Shown: positions 10,575 to 22,128 of the stretch, in pieces
How the letters are laid out: each line of letters opens with the position of its first letter
Numbering within the stretch: the first letter of the stretch is position 1
Assembly (NCBI GenBank): GCA_029168955.1
Contig: JAPDOI010000009.1
Coordinates: 1,984,001 to 2,048,000 of the forward strand
From: Aplectana chamaeleonis
Lineage: Eukaryota > Nematoda > Chromadorea > Rhabditida > Cosmocercidae
Length of the DNA: 64,000 nt
Direction of reading: 5' to 3'
The notes under the pieces: generated by a model
What the model was told of the DNA's origin: nothing
Database searches by the model: none
What the model saw: the letters and a program-made list of their open reading frames with translations, nothing else
Program-made: the position numbers and the translations under genes

Positions 10575-12160
10575 CCAACCTTAACCCCTGGGCAGGTGAA
10601 AAGAGGAACCTTCACCATTGGGAAAACCATTGACAACCGGTGGAACGCTCCGAAAAGGAATGAAAGTCATTCAACACTCATGCAAGTCATTTTCAACATT
10701 GATTGGGTGTCACTGCCGGTTTTTCGGCCATAACTTTTTTACCCTGAAAGATAGCCCCTCGGTGAAGGTTGTTTTCAGAATCCACATGAAATTCTGCATC
10801 GAATAGCTATTCCAGTTTCAAAAAATACGTTCCCCTTCTACCAGCCGACTTCAGTTTATAAAGTGCATTTTTTTCGCCTGAAGTTATCGGTTTTTCGTCC
10901 ATAACTTTTTTGTGCTTGGAGACAGACCTCTGGTAAAGGCTGTTTTCGAAACCTCGATGAAATTCTGCGTCTACTGGTGTTTCGAGTTTGGAAATATATT
11001 TTCTCGATCCTTCAGCCCAACTCATTTTACGAAACACCGGTTTTTCGCCAATAACTCTTTAACCGTTGAAGATAGCCCTGGTGAAGTTTGTTTTTGAAAT
11101 CTACGTGATATATCGGGTTCCTAACTTCGTTTGCTCCATAAGCCAGCCAGGCCGGTGGAGCCGAGCTCTATAGTTATCTCCATAGGGTGCTCTCGCCTCT
11201 ATGGTGTAAGTAGGAGACGCGGAGTTCTCCTGGAGCCTACAACGGGGCTCGGCTCCACCGACCTGGCTGACTTATGGAGCAAGCAAACTAAGGAATCCGA
11301 TATATCATTCGACGCAGAATTTTACGCAGATTGCAAAAAAACCTCCACCAGAACCCTATCTTCAAAGAGTTATAGGCGAAAACCCGGTGTTTCGTAAAAT
11401 CAATTAGGCTGAAGGATCGAAAAGATATTTTTCCAAACTTGAAACACAAGTCGACGTAGAATTCCATCGAGGTTTCGAAAACAATCTTCACCAAAGGTCT
11501 ATCTCCAAGCACAAAAAAGTTATGGACGGAAAACCGATAACTTCAGGCAAACAAAAATGCACTTTATAAACTGAAATCGGCTGGTAGAAGGGGAACGTCT
11601 TTTTTGAAACTGGAAAAGCTATTCGATGCGGAATTTCATGGCGATTCCGAAAACAACCTTCACCAAAGGGCTATCTTCCAGGGTAAAAAAAATTATGGAC
11701 GAAAAACTTATTGAATTTTGTAAAAGAAACGTTACTTCATAAATTGAAATCGGCTGAGAGACTGGAAACGTATTTTTCTCAACATGAAAACATTATTCGA
11801 CGCGAAATTCCATGGAGACTTTGGAAACAGCTCCGTTCGAAGATATTTCTTGAAGGGCAAAAATTTTATGAGCGAGGAACGTGTAGTTTTTCAAAAATCG
11901 CTTCGAAATTTTTTCCGAAAATTTTTGACTCGAAAATAGCTTAAAGGAAATTTTTCATGACCTAGGCAGATCATATCATTAAGAATAGTGAATTCCAAAA
12001 GGAGGTCATCTAACTAAAAAATGTTTCGAAATTATTGATTAAAAATAGAAATATACTGAATGGAAGAGAAAGAGTATTGAGAAAACGTCACATTTTGAAG
12101 TTGCATGTCTATAGGGAACCTTCACCTTTACCTACTCAGGTATTCTAAACAACCTTCACC
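10575..12160. mobile_element. Large palindrome, about 1.5 kb
   Basis: Long inverted arms around a centre near 11200. ACCAGCCGAC and GTTATCGGTTTTTCGTCCAT on the left match GTTATGGACGGAAAACCGAT and GTCGGCTGGT-type text on the right. The innermost arms are GCTCCATAAGCCAGCCAGG (11138) and CCTGGCTGACTTATGGAGC (11262). Each arm holds several diverged copies of a GAAATTCTGC...TTTTTCG unit. The outer edges carry GGAACCTTCACC. No coding potential. Confidence 0.7.
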
Positions 12161-12774
12161 TCTCGGACGGCCGTCTCCACCCCAACGAACCTATGCGCGC
12201 CGCTCGTCTCGCGCACGGAAATTTGAACTGTGGACGCAGTGACGGAAGGACGAAAATCATTCTTTCTTGTCTCCAGCGCCGAGTGTGGTAGTCGATCCTG
12301 CTCACCTATCCACTGTGCCGCTTTCTGGGATCGCCAATTACATAGATAGTGCTCATCATCCGCTACCTGCTTGTGGCCTGTGAGAACGACGCAACGCTCA
12401 CGACTGGTGGTAATCGTAATCGAGAGCCCACTACCGATGCCCCAAAGCTTAACAAGAAGGGTAAGCACGAACCTCTGGTGTGTTGGGACACGTATTATCG
12501 GGCACACATAGCTCAAATTCATAGAGACTCCTAGGACAGGTACAAGCTGAAAAACAAATTTAAGACAATAATTTGAAAATTTTCAAACAAAAACCGCCGG
12601 TGGCTTGGAAGTTTGCAAACACAGCAATGACCAATCAGTTGTAATGCATACACTGAAACAAAAGTGGGAGTTCACCGGATATCGGAATTCGAGTCATTCC
12701 ACAACTGAAGATCATGGATATCCGTTTCCCTTTCAAACGCATGTTTCCGCACAATGTAGTGGAATTTAATGAGG
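12161..12774. other. Intergenic DNA, no supported feature
   Basis: Overlapping frames on both strands (12145-12522 minus, 12349-12534 plus) lack recognisable motifs. Confidence 0.3.
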
Positions 12775-13205
12775 ATGGCCTCTGAGAGTTTTGGCCGAGA
12801 ATTAGCCGCGAAATAATGCTCGCCGCGAAATAGCCGAGAAATAGTGCTTTCCAGGTAGATATACGGAGCATTCCAGAGGAATGCTTTAGATGTCAGCACC
12901 TCCGTCAGTTCAATTACCCAAGTTTGAGGTACTTGGACCTCGTTCAGTCTCTGGAGGCCCGCCCAACCGCTGAAGGCCCCAGATGGTGACTCGGCGAGCC
13001 GGCGACGGTTGCGTCTTGGTTAATTTTGTTACTCCTGAATATTTCTCGGTTATATCTCGGCTATTTCTCGGCTACTTCTTGTCCGTTCGGTGAGAAGCCG
13101 GGAAATAGCCGCGTAATAGCCGGGAAATAGCCCACCAGGAGCCGCTGCAAAGCCTAGTGGGCTATTTTACGGCTATTTCGCGGCCAAAGCTCTCAGAGGC
13201 AGATG
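12775..13205. mobile_element. GAAATAGCCG palindromic element
   Basis: Inverted ends: CCTCTGAGAGTTTTGGCCG (about 12778) and CGGCCAAAGCTCTCAGAGG (about 13181). Inside are many GAAATAGCCG/CGGCTATTTC units on both sides of an SL1-like sequence at 12907. Confidence 0.65.
12907..13010 (+). ncRNA. SL1-like spliced-leader locus S1
   Basis: Positions 12907-12928 match the nematode SL1 leader at 20 of 22 bases, and the next two bases are GT, the donor position used in SL RNA. Downstream text (GGCCCCAGATGGTG...CTCGGCGAG) is shared with locus S7 at 50839, so conservation extends well past the leader. Lies inside a palindromic repeat. Whether it is transcribed or a relic cannot be told from sequence. Confidence 0.45.
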
Positions 13206-13214
13206 GTGTGTTCC

Positions 13215-13680
13215 ATGCTACACAGTCTCAGACATTGGGAGCAGCGCACAGCTGGCGAAAATTCGCCAGTTGCTCAACAGCTGGGGGACAGCTGGCATTT
13301 AGCTGGCCAATGGCAATCACGAGGCCAACAGTTGGCACACACTCGGCATGCCATTTAATGCTAGCGACGGACGGCTGACGGATATGTGCCAGTTGCCTAA
13401 CAGCTGGGCGATAACTGGCATTTAGCTGGAGATTGGCAATTCCAAGGTCGACAGTTGGCTCATCCTTGGCATCTCAATTAGTGTGATCGGCAGACCGCTG
13501 GCGAATATGTGCCAGCGGCATGAGAGCTGCGTGATAATTGGATTCAGCTGGCAAGGGCAATCAAACCTCAAAATTACCGAGCTCATAAAAACGCAGTTAT
13601 CCACCAATCGGGACTTGGCTGGCGCATAATCGCCCAGTGGTCTTCGCTTGGGCACTGAGTCGTCACATGGCTGGCACTCG
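13215..13680. repeat. CAGCTGG minisatellite
   Basis: About four units of roughly 125 bases containing GCCAGTTGC, AACAGCTGGG, GGCATTTAGCTGG and AGTTGGC. Units have drifted. A related CTGGCGGACCGCTGGC array is at 15100-15345. Confidence 0.6.
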
Positions 13681-13869
13681 AGAGAGTTGTCGACTACTCA
13701 CGTTCTAACATGTTATAGTTTGATCTCTGATTTGACTGATAAGCCGAGCCGGTATATACTCAGAAAAATTAAAAACAAGTTACTTGTAATATAAACTTAT
13801 GTTACATGTAACTTACATTTATATTTCCACTATGGGTGGCCATCACGTGACGCAGACAACACGCGACGC

Positions 13870-13969
13870 AGAGCGCGTGTCTCAGACCACACACTAAGCA
13901 AAAAAAAAGTTGTGCGGGGCCTTCGCTGCTGGTCTGCGGTCAAGTACCTCACACTTGAGTAATTGAACC
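13870..13969 (-). ncRNA. SL1-like spliced-leader locus S2
   Basis: On the minus strand, 13969 down to 13948 matches SL1 at 19 of 22 bases and is followed by GT. The next ~75 bases contain the hairpin region and T-run also seen in S3, S4, S5 and S8. Confidence 0.4.
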
Positions 13970-14517
13970 AACAGCAACACCAGTCGTAAGCAAGACCCCG
14001 CTAAAGCGTCGAACATCCCCCTTGGAAATATCTTCTCGGCCGATTTAGGTTACTTGCGACTTATATTGTGCCATTTAAGTTACATGTAACATATCGGAGG
14101 CGCACTGCACACAGTATCTCAGAAAAATGAAAACAAGTTACTTGTAACATAAAAGGCCGAAAACAAGTTACTTGTAACATATCTGAGTCGATGTAAGTTG
14201 CTTGTGACTTATATCAGGTCATTTAAGTTACATGCAACATATCGGTGGAGTACTGCGTGCGGTGCGCCTCCGATATATTACATGTAACTTAAATGACTTG
14301 AGATAAGTCGCAAGTAACTTACATCGGCTTAGATATGTTACAAGTAACTTGTTTTCGGTTTCTAAGAGGATCCTGCGTGCAGTGCGCCTCCGATATGTTA
14401 CATGTAACTTAAATGGCACAATATGAGTCGCAAGTAACTTAAACTGCCCAAGAAGATATTTCCAAGGTTGATGTACGACGCACTCGCGGGGGCAGACTTA
14501 CGACTGGCGTTGCTGTT

Positions 14518-14617
14518 TGTTTAATTACCCAAGTTTGAGGTACTTGGGGCCACAACAGCAGGGAAGGCCCAGCACAGCATTTTTTTGCGTAGTGTGTGGT
14601 CTGGGACACGCCCTCTG
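14518..14617 (+). ncRNA. SL1-like spliced-leader locus S3
   Basis: Best match in the window to SL1: 14518-14539 agrees at 21 of 22 bases, keeping the canonical TTTAATTACCC, followed by GTAC. CAAGT before and ACTTG across the donor can pair, as the leader does with its 5' splice site in known SL RNAs. About 45 bases on is ACAGCATTTTTTTGCG, a U-run that could serve as an Sm site, though it may be closed in a stem. Upstream ATGTACGACGCACTCGCGGG is shared by S4 and S5 and could be promoter sequence. Confidence 0.5.
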
Positions 14618-15099
14618 CGTCGCGTGTCTATGCGTCGCGTGATGGCCACCCATAAAGAAAATTCAAATGTAAGTTACATGTACTATAAGTGTAACTTACT
14701 TGTAATATAATTTTAAGTTACATGTAATATAAGTGTATGTTACATGTAATATAAATGTAAGTTACTCGAGACATTGAACTAAGTTACATTTATAATACAA
14801 TTAACTTGTTCTGATTTTTCTGAGATCCTCTCAGAATATGAAAACAAGTCATTTGTAACATATCTGAGCCGATGTAAGTTACTTGCGACTCCATTTAAGA
14901 TACATGTAACAGATCGGAGGCGCACCGCACGCAATATCCCGCCGATATGTTGCAAGTAACTTAAATGACCCGAGATAAGTCGCAAGTAACTTACATCGGC
15001 TCAGATATCTTACAAGTAACTTGTTTTCAGCCTTTTATGTTACAAGTAAATTGTTTTCATTTTTCTGAGAAAGTCCCCACGGCGTCAAAAAAAATCTCA

Positions 15100-15345
15100 T
15101 ACGCAAGGATCTGCGGTGAGGAACCCACCTCGATTCATCGGTCGCCAAGAGACTGGCGGACCGCTGGCGAAAGATTGCTTAACAGCGGGCTGCCAGATAA
15201 TAGCCAGTAGACTGCCAGCGGTCGGCCAATGTCCTGGCCGACCGCTGGCAGTGTTTTGGTGGACCGCCGGCTGATGGCTGTCCGACACCGGGAATGGTTT
15301 TGCTCGCCAGGCAAATGCCGCCGGTCCGCCAAACCCAATGTCTGA
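15100..15345. repeat. GACCGCTGGC minisatellite
   Basis: Repeated CTGGCGGACCGCTGGC / GCCAGCGGTCGGCC units in both orientations. Same style as 13215-13680. Confidence 0.5.
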
Positions 15346-15584
15346 GTTACGATAGAACTAGTTCTCGTGAACATTTCAGCTCTGATTCTTCTCCAATGAT
15401 CCATTCATTACTGAATCCATTAGAAACATGAGGATCTCAGTTCACGGTAAGCCATGCCACAGAATCACGTCGAAGACTCAGCACGGCATTCAGTCGACAT
15501 TTTTTCTCAAGAATGACGCCTTCAGTCTGCGACTGCTGCGCCACGAAGGTAAGTTAGAACTGAGAAAAAGTCTCATGTTGTCAA

Positions 15585-16018
15585 CCTTGAGGGCAAGGTT
15601 GACGGTAAAATCGGTTGCTGTGCTATCCTCATGGAAAGGTACATCTGACCATCACAAACGTAAAAATAAGTAAAAAACTGGAGAAAAAACAAGTTCCTGC
15701 TGGGTGTCCTCCCGCCTCCAATTATCGAGATTTCCTTGGAAGCCTGTTTTGCCGTTTTCTATTTTCCTTTTGAAGTAATCGCTGAGCACTTTTAAAGACC
15801 ACTTGCTTCTCCAAGAGCAAAATAAAATACGGATATGCAAGCATTCATCAAAATCTCATTAATTGAGGGGCTGGCCGACACCTGTAATTAGCCGTCCTCG
15901 CTTTTTTGGCGCATTTTTCCTGAAAATTTTCATTTTTTTCACTTAATTTTATTTTTGCAACTACCAGACCTACATTTTCATCAAGAGAACTCAAAAATTG
16001 TCTCTATCGCAAACCCTG
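15585..16018. repeat. Dispersed palindromic repeat, family A
   Basis: Left arm GGTACATCTGACCATCACAAA ... GGGTGTCCTCCCGCCTCCAA; right arm AATTGAGGGGCTGG ... CAGACCTACATTTTCATC ... TCTATCGCAAACCCTG. The same right-arm phrase recurs at 45135. Non-coding. Confidence 0.5.
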
Positions 16019-16025
16019 CCTTTAA

Positions 16026-16502
16026 TGGCACAGTCCAACCTCAGGAACGAAATCTGAGATTTCCACATAATTTTGAAGAAGATCCACCCTATATAGCACC
16101 TGCCAAGTGCAAGCTCTCAATTTCTCCGGATAAGCGAGATATAGGAGGAAGCCACCTTCTGGAGCCCACATCAGGAAGCCACTTTGGCAGGCCCCTTTTG
16201 CGATCTTTCGAGCTCAACATTGGCAGGACAAGCGATGGTTTTTGATCAGTAGCCCTGTTCTTCTCTTCACGCTCAATTTCTCTCTTTGTTTGGGTCGGCT
16301 CGCACACATCGAATGCAAATGAGGGAAGCTACAAGCCTCGGACAACTCGTCCACCATGCTTTCGTAGCTCAATTTTCGGGGGGCCAGAACTCCGTTCCCA
16401 GGGGGCCTTGTACGATTTCAGAGATATCATTGGAATCAGAATGGGACCGCCTCCAAGATAGGCAAAAAAACAGAAAACCGATTCTAAGGTTGGACTGCGT
16501 CT
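16026..16502. mobile_element. TTAA-flanked MITE (GGCACAGTCC type)
   Basis: TTAA at 16022-16025 and 16503-16506 flank an element starting TGGCACAGTCCAACCT and ending with the inverted AGGTTGGACTGCG. Inner text CTCGGACAACTCGTCCACCA is shared with 21471-21946, 31890-32376 and about 45292-46105. TTAA duplications are typical of piggyBac-type elements. Confidence 0.7.
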
Positions 16503-16869
16503 TTAAAGCCAGCATAGACGCTCACAAACATGGCCGAGATAAATGAAGCGAATCTGGTCCACATCGAGCAGATCACCAATGAGGATGGACCATCAAAGGT
16601 ATCAAAATTAAGGTATCATAATCAACGAATCAGTACCCCCTCCGTAGAATTGGATTTTTGATGAGAACATCAAGTATGCCACAGTTTTCGCGCCGGGCAT
16701 CATCACTACTTTCTGGTGGTCTGCTGGCAGCTTTATAAAATTAGATGCATTGCTATGAAAACCTGTTACCCGAAAGTTTTTAGGTGTACTGCGTCGATTG
16801 AAATTCGCCGTTTTTCTGCTCACTTCACATAAAATACAGAACTACAAAAATATGGAAGTGCCGTATAGT

Positions 16870-17700
16870 TCTGCCGTGAGAAATGCAAAATACAATACAA
16901 GCGCTAAGTTTTGTAAAAAAGGTAAGCATTTGCTAAACTTGGCAAAAAAGCGTCCGATGCATGTAACTTTTTTGAACAAAGACGTTTTTGGATTCTGAAA
17001 ACGCTATCATATTCACGGCTCGATTTCCTACATAACAATGTGCATTGTAAACCGAAGTTCTCTAAAATAGCTATATTTTTGAGTAAAATTATTTTTGCAG
17101 TCGTTTCTCGAAAACGTCGCGCGCGGCAAAGTGCGTCGAAACTTCGAGTAGTAATTGTACAAGTAATAGAAGAGCAATCTCTATGTGTCCATCGTGAATT
17201 GGATGAGAGTGGGGCTGTCTAAAGATCTGTGCAGATTGAATTCCCGGAATCCTCCACTTATCGGTCTGGGGCTTTCGCAACAAAAGTCTGACTTTTCAGG
17301 AAGCTCCCAAGAGTGTTTAATGGAGGATTTCGAATATTCAAACTTCACAGTTCCAAGATAGCCACACTTTCATCTAATTCTCGGAGAAAACATAGAGATT
17401 GCTCATCTATTACTCGTACAATTACTACTCAAATTTTCTTCGCACTTTGCCGCGCGCGACGTTTTTGCGAAACAACCGCAAAAACAATTCTGATCGAAAA
17501 CAAAGCGATTTCGGGGAACTCCGGTCCACAAGACACACTATTATGTAGGAATTCGAGCCTTGAATATGATAGAGTTTTCAGAATCTAAAAACGTCTTCAT
17601 TCAAAAAAGTTTTATGCATCGGACGCTTTTTTGCCAAGTTTGGCAAATGCTCCCCATTTTTGCAACACTTAGCGCAGGTATTGAATATCCATCATACAAA
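16870..17700. mobile_element. Palindromic element, about 0.8 kb
   Basis: Arms pair from about 16880 to 17270 and 17290 to 17690. AACTTGGCAAAAAAGCGTCCG at 16937 is matched by CGGACGCTTTTTTGCCAAGTT at 17621, and the inner TCTCCGAGAA/GCGCGCGGCAAAGTGCG text mirrors likewise. No coding content. Confidence 0.65.
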
Positions 17701-17855
17701 TCGAATGACTCGAAAAAAAACCATGCAGCTAGTCTACTCGTTGGCGATTGTAGATGGTGGTACACATCACACAGCCGTCCAAAAGTTTGTGGACACCCTT
17801 TTTCAAATCAGATTTTCAGACATATCTCGGGTGGGAGCAAACAAATATGGGTGTA

Positions 17856-18143
17856 CTGTGCTTCTCTGGGCCGAATTCCGGTCCGCAATTGCTTCTCGAT
17901 ACGCTTTGCTGCCGCGCGCTTTCGAGTCGGAAGAGTTCCCAGCGCCGCAGCCGCCGATCTGTTGACTCTAGGTGGGTTTTTGAAACTGGAAACTAATCAA
18001 AATTGGAGAAAATTGTGTAAAAAGCCATTTCGAATCGACTTTGGCGCTGAAAACTCGTATGAGAAATATTGACTCGAGCGCGAGCGGCCGCAAAGCGTGT
18101 CGAGACCCAATTGCGGACCAGAATTTGGTCCAGAGAAGCACAG
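17856..18143. mobile_element. TA-flanked MITE family P, copy 1
   Basis: 288 bp between TA dinucleotides (17854-55, 18144-45). Termini CTGTGCTTCTCTGGGCC and the inverted GGTCCAGAGAAGCACAG. Both arms contain GCGTGTCGAGAC / GCGGCCGCAAAGCGTG text. Copies 2 and 3 are at 18626 and 60181. Confidence 0.8.
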
Positions 18144-18625
18144 TATATTGGATATGTGACAGGGAATAGAATTCTGAGTGAAATGCTAACGAAAGGCTGG
18201 GTTTTATCAAAAAAAAGCTTCCGTGGACTATGCAATTTAAAAAGGAATCTTGTAGGATATTACCAAAAAAATCTCTTGTTTTGGAAGCGATCTTGCTTTA
18301 GCTCTGAATTTCTATCATTTATCTGTCATAGGAGGCCGTCCAAAGACAATTTGTAGAAATAGTTGAAGCAAGTTGTCAGACTGTTAGCAAACACCACAGC
18401 TACTCGTAATTTTTTTATTAGACTACATGAAGATTTTTAAAGGCCATTCTAGTGGTTTGCCAGTAACAGAAGTTGACACTCTACATAAAAGGAACCGTTC
18501 AGGTAAGTAAAGCTCTATTCGATGAAAACCTTAGATTTCTATTAACGAATCCTTCTTACAATATATAAAAAAACAAAAATGAACCTTAAACATGTTTTAG
18601 ACTAGCACGAGACAGCTCCATAGTA

Positions 18626-18905
18626 CTGTGCTTCTCTGGGCCAAACTCCTGTCCGCAATCGCGTCTCGACACGCTTTGCAGCCGCACGCGCTCAAGTCAG
18701 TCGAGTTTTAAGCGCCAAAGCCGACTCGATATGGCTTCTTTTATACAGTTTTCTCCAATTTTGCTTAGTTTTCAACTTCTAAAACCCATCTAGAGTCAAC
18801 AGATCGGCGGCTGCGGCGCTGGAAAGTCTTCCGACTCGAAAGCGCGCGGCCGCAAAGCGTGTCGAGACGCAATTGCGGATCGGAATTTCGCCCAGAGAAC
18901 CACTG
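18626..18905. mobile_element. TA-flanked MITE family P, copy 2
   Basis: 280 bp, TA at both sides, termini CTGTGCTTCTCTGGGCC and CGCCCAGAGAACCACTG. Only about 480 bases from copy 1. Confidence 0.8.
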
Positions 18906-19354
18906 TACATATATCCCAGTTTGGTGAATTTTGGTCGAGTCCAAGTTCAGTAGTGAATATAACATCATGCAACACAGAAGGAGATGCCCACAATCTTTCA
19001 GACGGTAGTGCATGTGTTTCCATAGAAATAAATTTTGAGCTTTTTTATCTCTTCACAACTTTTCATGACCTCTTTAGAAACACTGATATCAAAAGATTAT
19101 CTCTTTTTCAGTAATAATATCTACAGCCGGCTATGAATAATAGAAATGGTGGCTCACGATCTGGTGGTGGTGTCGGAGGCGCTGGTGGTCCCGGTGGCGT
19201 TGGCATACCGCCAGGTTCTGTTTTGATGCATCCACGCGACATTTGTATTCGACTGATAAGCATCAACAATGACAAGATGCCCATCTGAATAAAAAGAAAA
19301 ATTCTTTTGGGATTATCCTGCGCCAGCAGCCAAGTGAACGTCACCAACTCAACG
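18906..19354. other. Spacer with a Gly-rich short frame
   Basis: A 51-codon plus-strand frame from 19133 reads MNNRNGGSRSGGGVGGAGG and continues to a stop near 19288. It has no recognised domain and sits just before a retrotransposon relic. Not called as a gene. Confidence 0.25.
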
Positions 19355-19738
19355 AAATCGCAGCGAAGTCAAAGATCTAGGCGTTCTATACGGCTTCAAT
19401 CTTGAATTCTCTTCACATATTGATTAAATGGTTAAAAAATCTGTAGGCACTGTTTTCTTTATCATTAGATGCATTCACAGCACATTGACAAGTAAATATT
19501 TTTTGAGGCTGTATAGACCGTATGTGCTTCCTCACCTTGAATACTGCAGACAGGTTTGGAGCCCTAACAAATGAAAACTGCAGCTAAAAATTGAAAAAGT
19601 TCAACAAAGTTCACGAGAATCCTGATGTACAAGACATTTCCCGATCCAAAATACCCGTACTCCTTGCCTGGCTACAGCTCAAGACTAGAGCTTTTCGGCC
19701 CGAGAAGCCTCCTTATCAACTGTAGAGTGTTCCACGAC
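19355..19738 (+). pseudogene. Non-LTR retrotransposon reverse-transcriptase relic
   Basis: The translated text EVKDLGVLYGFNLEFSSHID, then after a stop MVKKSVGTVFFIIRCIHS, YFLRLYRPYVLPHLEYC and QVWSPN, then a second stop and KLQLKIEKVQQSS, is the conserved region following the catalytic core of CR1/Jockey-type LINE reverse transcriptases (DLGV, P-LEY-VW and the KIEKVQ helix). A frame change then gives FTRILMYKTFPDPKYPYSL. Two in-frame stops and a frameshift show it is dead. The upstream catalytic YADD part, endonuclease and 3' tail are not present. Confidence 0.8.
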
Positions 19739-19740
19739 GT

Positions 19741-20547
19741 CTCAGAAAAATGAAAACAAGTTACTTGTAACATATCTGAGCCGATGTAAGTTACTTGCGA
19801 CTTATCTCAGGTCATTTGAGTTACTTGTAACATACCGGCGAGATACTGCGCGCGGGGCACCTCCGATATGTTACCTGTAACTTAAATGGCTTGAGATAAG
19901 TCGCAAGTAACTTACATCGCCACAGAGCATCGCCACATTGTTACAAGTAACTTGTTTTAGATTTCCGAAAGGACACTGAGTGCAATGCGCCTCCGATATG
20001 TTACATGTAACTTTAATGACTTGAGAAAAGTCGCAAGTAACTTACATCAGCTTAGATATGTTACAAGTAAATTATTTTCAATTTCTGGAAAGATACTGCG
20101 TGCAGTGCGCCTCAGATATGTTACATGTAACTTAAATGGCACAAAATAAGTCGCAAGTAACTTAAGTCGGCCAAGAAGATGTTTCCAAGGCTGATGTACG
20201 ACGCACTCGCGGGGTCAGCCAAACGACTGGCGTTCCTGTTGGTTCAATTACCCAAGTTTAAGGTATTTGACGCCATACCAGCAGGGAAGGTCCTGCACAG
20301 CATTTTTTTGTGTAGTGTGTGGTCTGGGACGCGCCCTCTGCGTCGCGTGTCGTCTGCGTCACCTGGTAGCCACCCATAGTGAAAATTCAAATGTAAGTTA
20401 CATGTAACATAAGTGCAACTTACATGTAACATAAATGTAAGTTACATGTAATATAAATGTATGTTACATGTAACATAAATGTAAGTTACTTGAGACATTC
20501 AAGTAAGTTACATTTATATTACAAGTAACTTGTTTTGATTTCTCTGA
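19741..20547. mobile_element. Family B palindrome, copy with S4
   Basis: Starts CTCAGAAAAATGAAAACAAG and ends TTGTTTTGATTTCTCTGAG. The same internal GTTAC units as 13759-15069 surround an SL1-like core. Confidence 0.75.
20241..20340 (+). ncRNA. SL1-like spliced-leader locus S4
   Basis: 20241-20262 matches SL1 at 20 of 22 bases and is followed by GT. The hairpin GCAGGGAAGGTCCTGC and the U-run CATTTTTTTG follow at the same spacing as in S3 and S5. Confidence 0.42.
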
Positions 20548-20713
20548 GGTTGTGTTCTGTTTCCGGCGTCTGCGAAGAGAGCTTCGCCTCAGACCTAGCA
20601 GGTATTGGGTCTTCAGACCTAGTCGTGGACGCACAGGTAGGTTTTCTATTCATCCCGCACCTTTAAAAAAAATCTAATTTTTTCAAGGTTAACAATTCCT
20701 ACTTTTTCTCGAT
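20548..20713. other. Short spacer between two family B copies
   Basis: Contains a small inverted motif (GCGAAGAGAGCTTCGC) and nothing else recognisable. Confidence 0.3.
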
Positions 20714-21302
20714 TCTGAAAAAATGAAAACAAGTTACTTGTAACATAAAAGGACGAAAACAAGTTACTTGTAACATATCTGAGCCGATGCAAGTCACTTG
20801 CGACTTATCTCAGGTCATTTAAGTTACATGTAACATGTCGGCAAGATACTGCGTGGGGTGCGTCTCCGATATGTTACATGTAACTTGAATGGCACAATAT
20901 AAGTCGCAAGTAACTTAAATTGGTCTAGAAGATATTTACCAGGGGGATGTACGACGCACTCGCGGGGTCAGGCTTAAGACTGGCGTTCCTGTTGGTTCAA
21001 TTACCCAAGTTTGAGGTACTTGACCCCCCACCAGCAGGGAAGGCCGTGCACAGCATTTTGTTGCGTAGTGTGTGGTCTGGGACGCGCCCTCTGTGTCGCG
21101 TGTCGTCTGCGTCACGTGATGGCCACCCATAGTGAAAATTCGAATGTAAGTTACATGTAACATAAGTGTAACTTACATGTAATATAAATTTAAGTTACAT
21201 GTAATATAAATGTATGTTACATGTAATATAAGTGTAAGTTACTTGAGACATTCAAGTAAGTTACATTTATAGTACAAGTAACTTGTTTTGAATTTTTCTG
21301 AG
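20714..21302. mobile_element. Family B palindrome, copy with S5
   Basis: Left TCTGAAAAAATGAAAACAAG, right TTTTGAATTTTTCTGAG. Same unit structure as its neighbour, in the same orientation. Confidence 0.75.
20994..21093 (+). ncRNA. SL1-like spliced-leader locus S5
   Basis: 20994-21015 matches SL1 at 21 of 22 bases and is followed by GTAC. Downstream GACCCCCCAC can pair with GTGTGTGGTC, enclosing a GCAGGG/CC.TGC hairpin and a T-rich run. Confidence 0.48.
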
Positions 21303-21470
21303 GAGGTGCTAGGCGGTTAAATATGCTGCCTCATGACGTTATAGGGTCCAAATATGTAGCTGGTTTCCTTAAACGCCTGAAGGGCGTAGATAACCTGTCA
21401 TTGCTAAATATTGATGACTTTTGAAATTATTCTAGGAATTCGCCCTGCAATTGGAAATCGGCTACGCTAA

Positions 21471-21946
21471 TGGCACAGTCTAAGCTGGGGGCGAAATCTG
21501 AGATTTCTACATAATTGTGAAGTAGACCCACCCCGTATACCACTTGCCAGGTGCGAGCTCTCAGTTCCTCCGAATAAGCGAGATATGGGAGGAAGCCACC
21601 CTCGAGCGCCCACCTCGGGGAGCCACTTTGGCCCGCCCCTTTTACGATCTTTCGAGCTCACCAGTGGCGAGATGAACGATGCTTCCCGATCAAAAGCCCC
21701 GTTCTTAATTTCATTCTCAGCTTCTCTATTCATTCAGGCCATCTCGCATACAGCGGTTGCAAATGAAGAAAGTTACAAGCCTCGGGCAACTCGTCCACCA
21801 TGCTTGCCTAGTTCAATTTTTGAGGGACCATAACTCCATTCCCAGATGGCCTTGTACGATTCTAGAAACATCATTAGAATCAGCATGGGGCCGTCTTCAA
21901 GATAGGCGGAAAAGCAGAAACCCGATTCTGAGGTTGGACCGTGCCT
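21471..21946. mobile_element. TTAA-type MITE, second GGCACAGTC copy
   Basis: Starts TGGCACAGTCTAAG and ends GGTTGGACCGTGCCT, followed by TTAA (21947-50). The left flank reads CTAA, one base from TTAA. Interior collinear with 16026-16502. Confidence 0.7.
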
Positions 21947-22128
21947 TTAATGGTACCTTGAAAACAGTGTACACCGACCTTTAGATCTGCAGTGATTCGA
22001 TGCATTTTTCTTGTGAAAGATTATCTATGTCTTGCCATTTTTTTTTCATGTGTGTTTGTGTTAACCTTCCCCTTATCGCTTCGATATGCGCATCATTTTT
22101 TCTCTGAAGATCGAGTTTTCGGTCATCA

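Larger units (their letters stand above)
13759..15069. mobile_element. GTTACATGTAAC composite palindrome (family B)
   Basis: Bounded by CTCAGAAAAAT...AACAAGTTACTTGTAA on the left and ...ACTTGTT...TTTTTCTGAG on the right, with further internal copies of the same terminus (14108, 14828). Full of GTTACATGTAAC and AAGTTACTTGCGACTTAT units in both orientations. It carries two SL1-like loci (S2 minus, S3 plus), each in a conserved GC-rich core next to ACGCGACGCAGA-type sequence. Other copies: 19741-20547, 20714-21302, 61678-62374. Confidence 0.75.

Noticed and set aside
10297..10578. 93-codon minus-strand frame of normal amino-acid composition
   Set aside because: No recognised domain, no splice signals, no partner exons; kept as unsupported.
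12145..12534. Overlapping frames on opposite strands (125 and 61 codons)
   Set aside because: No motif on either strand and neither has convincing exon borders.
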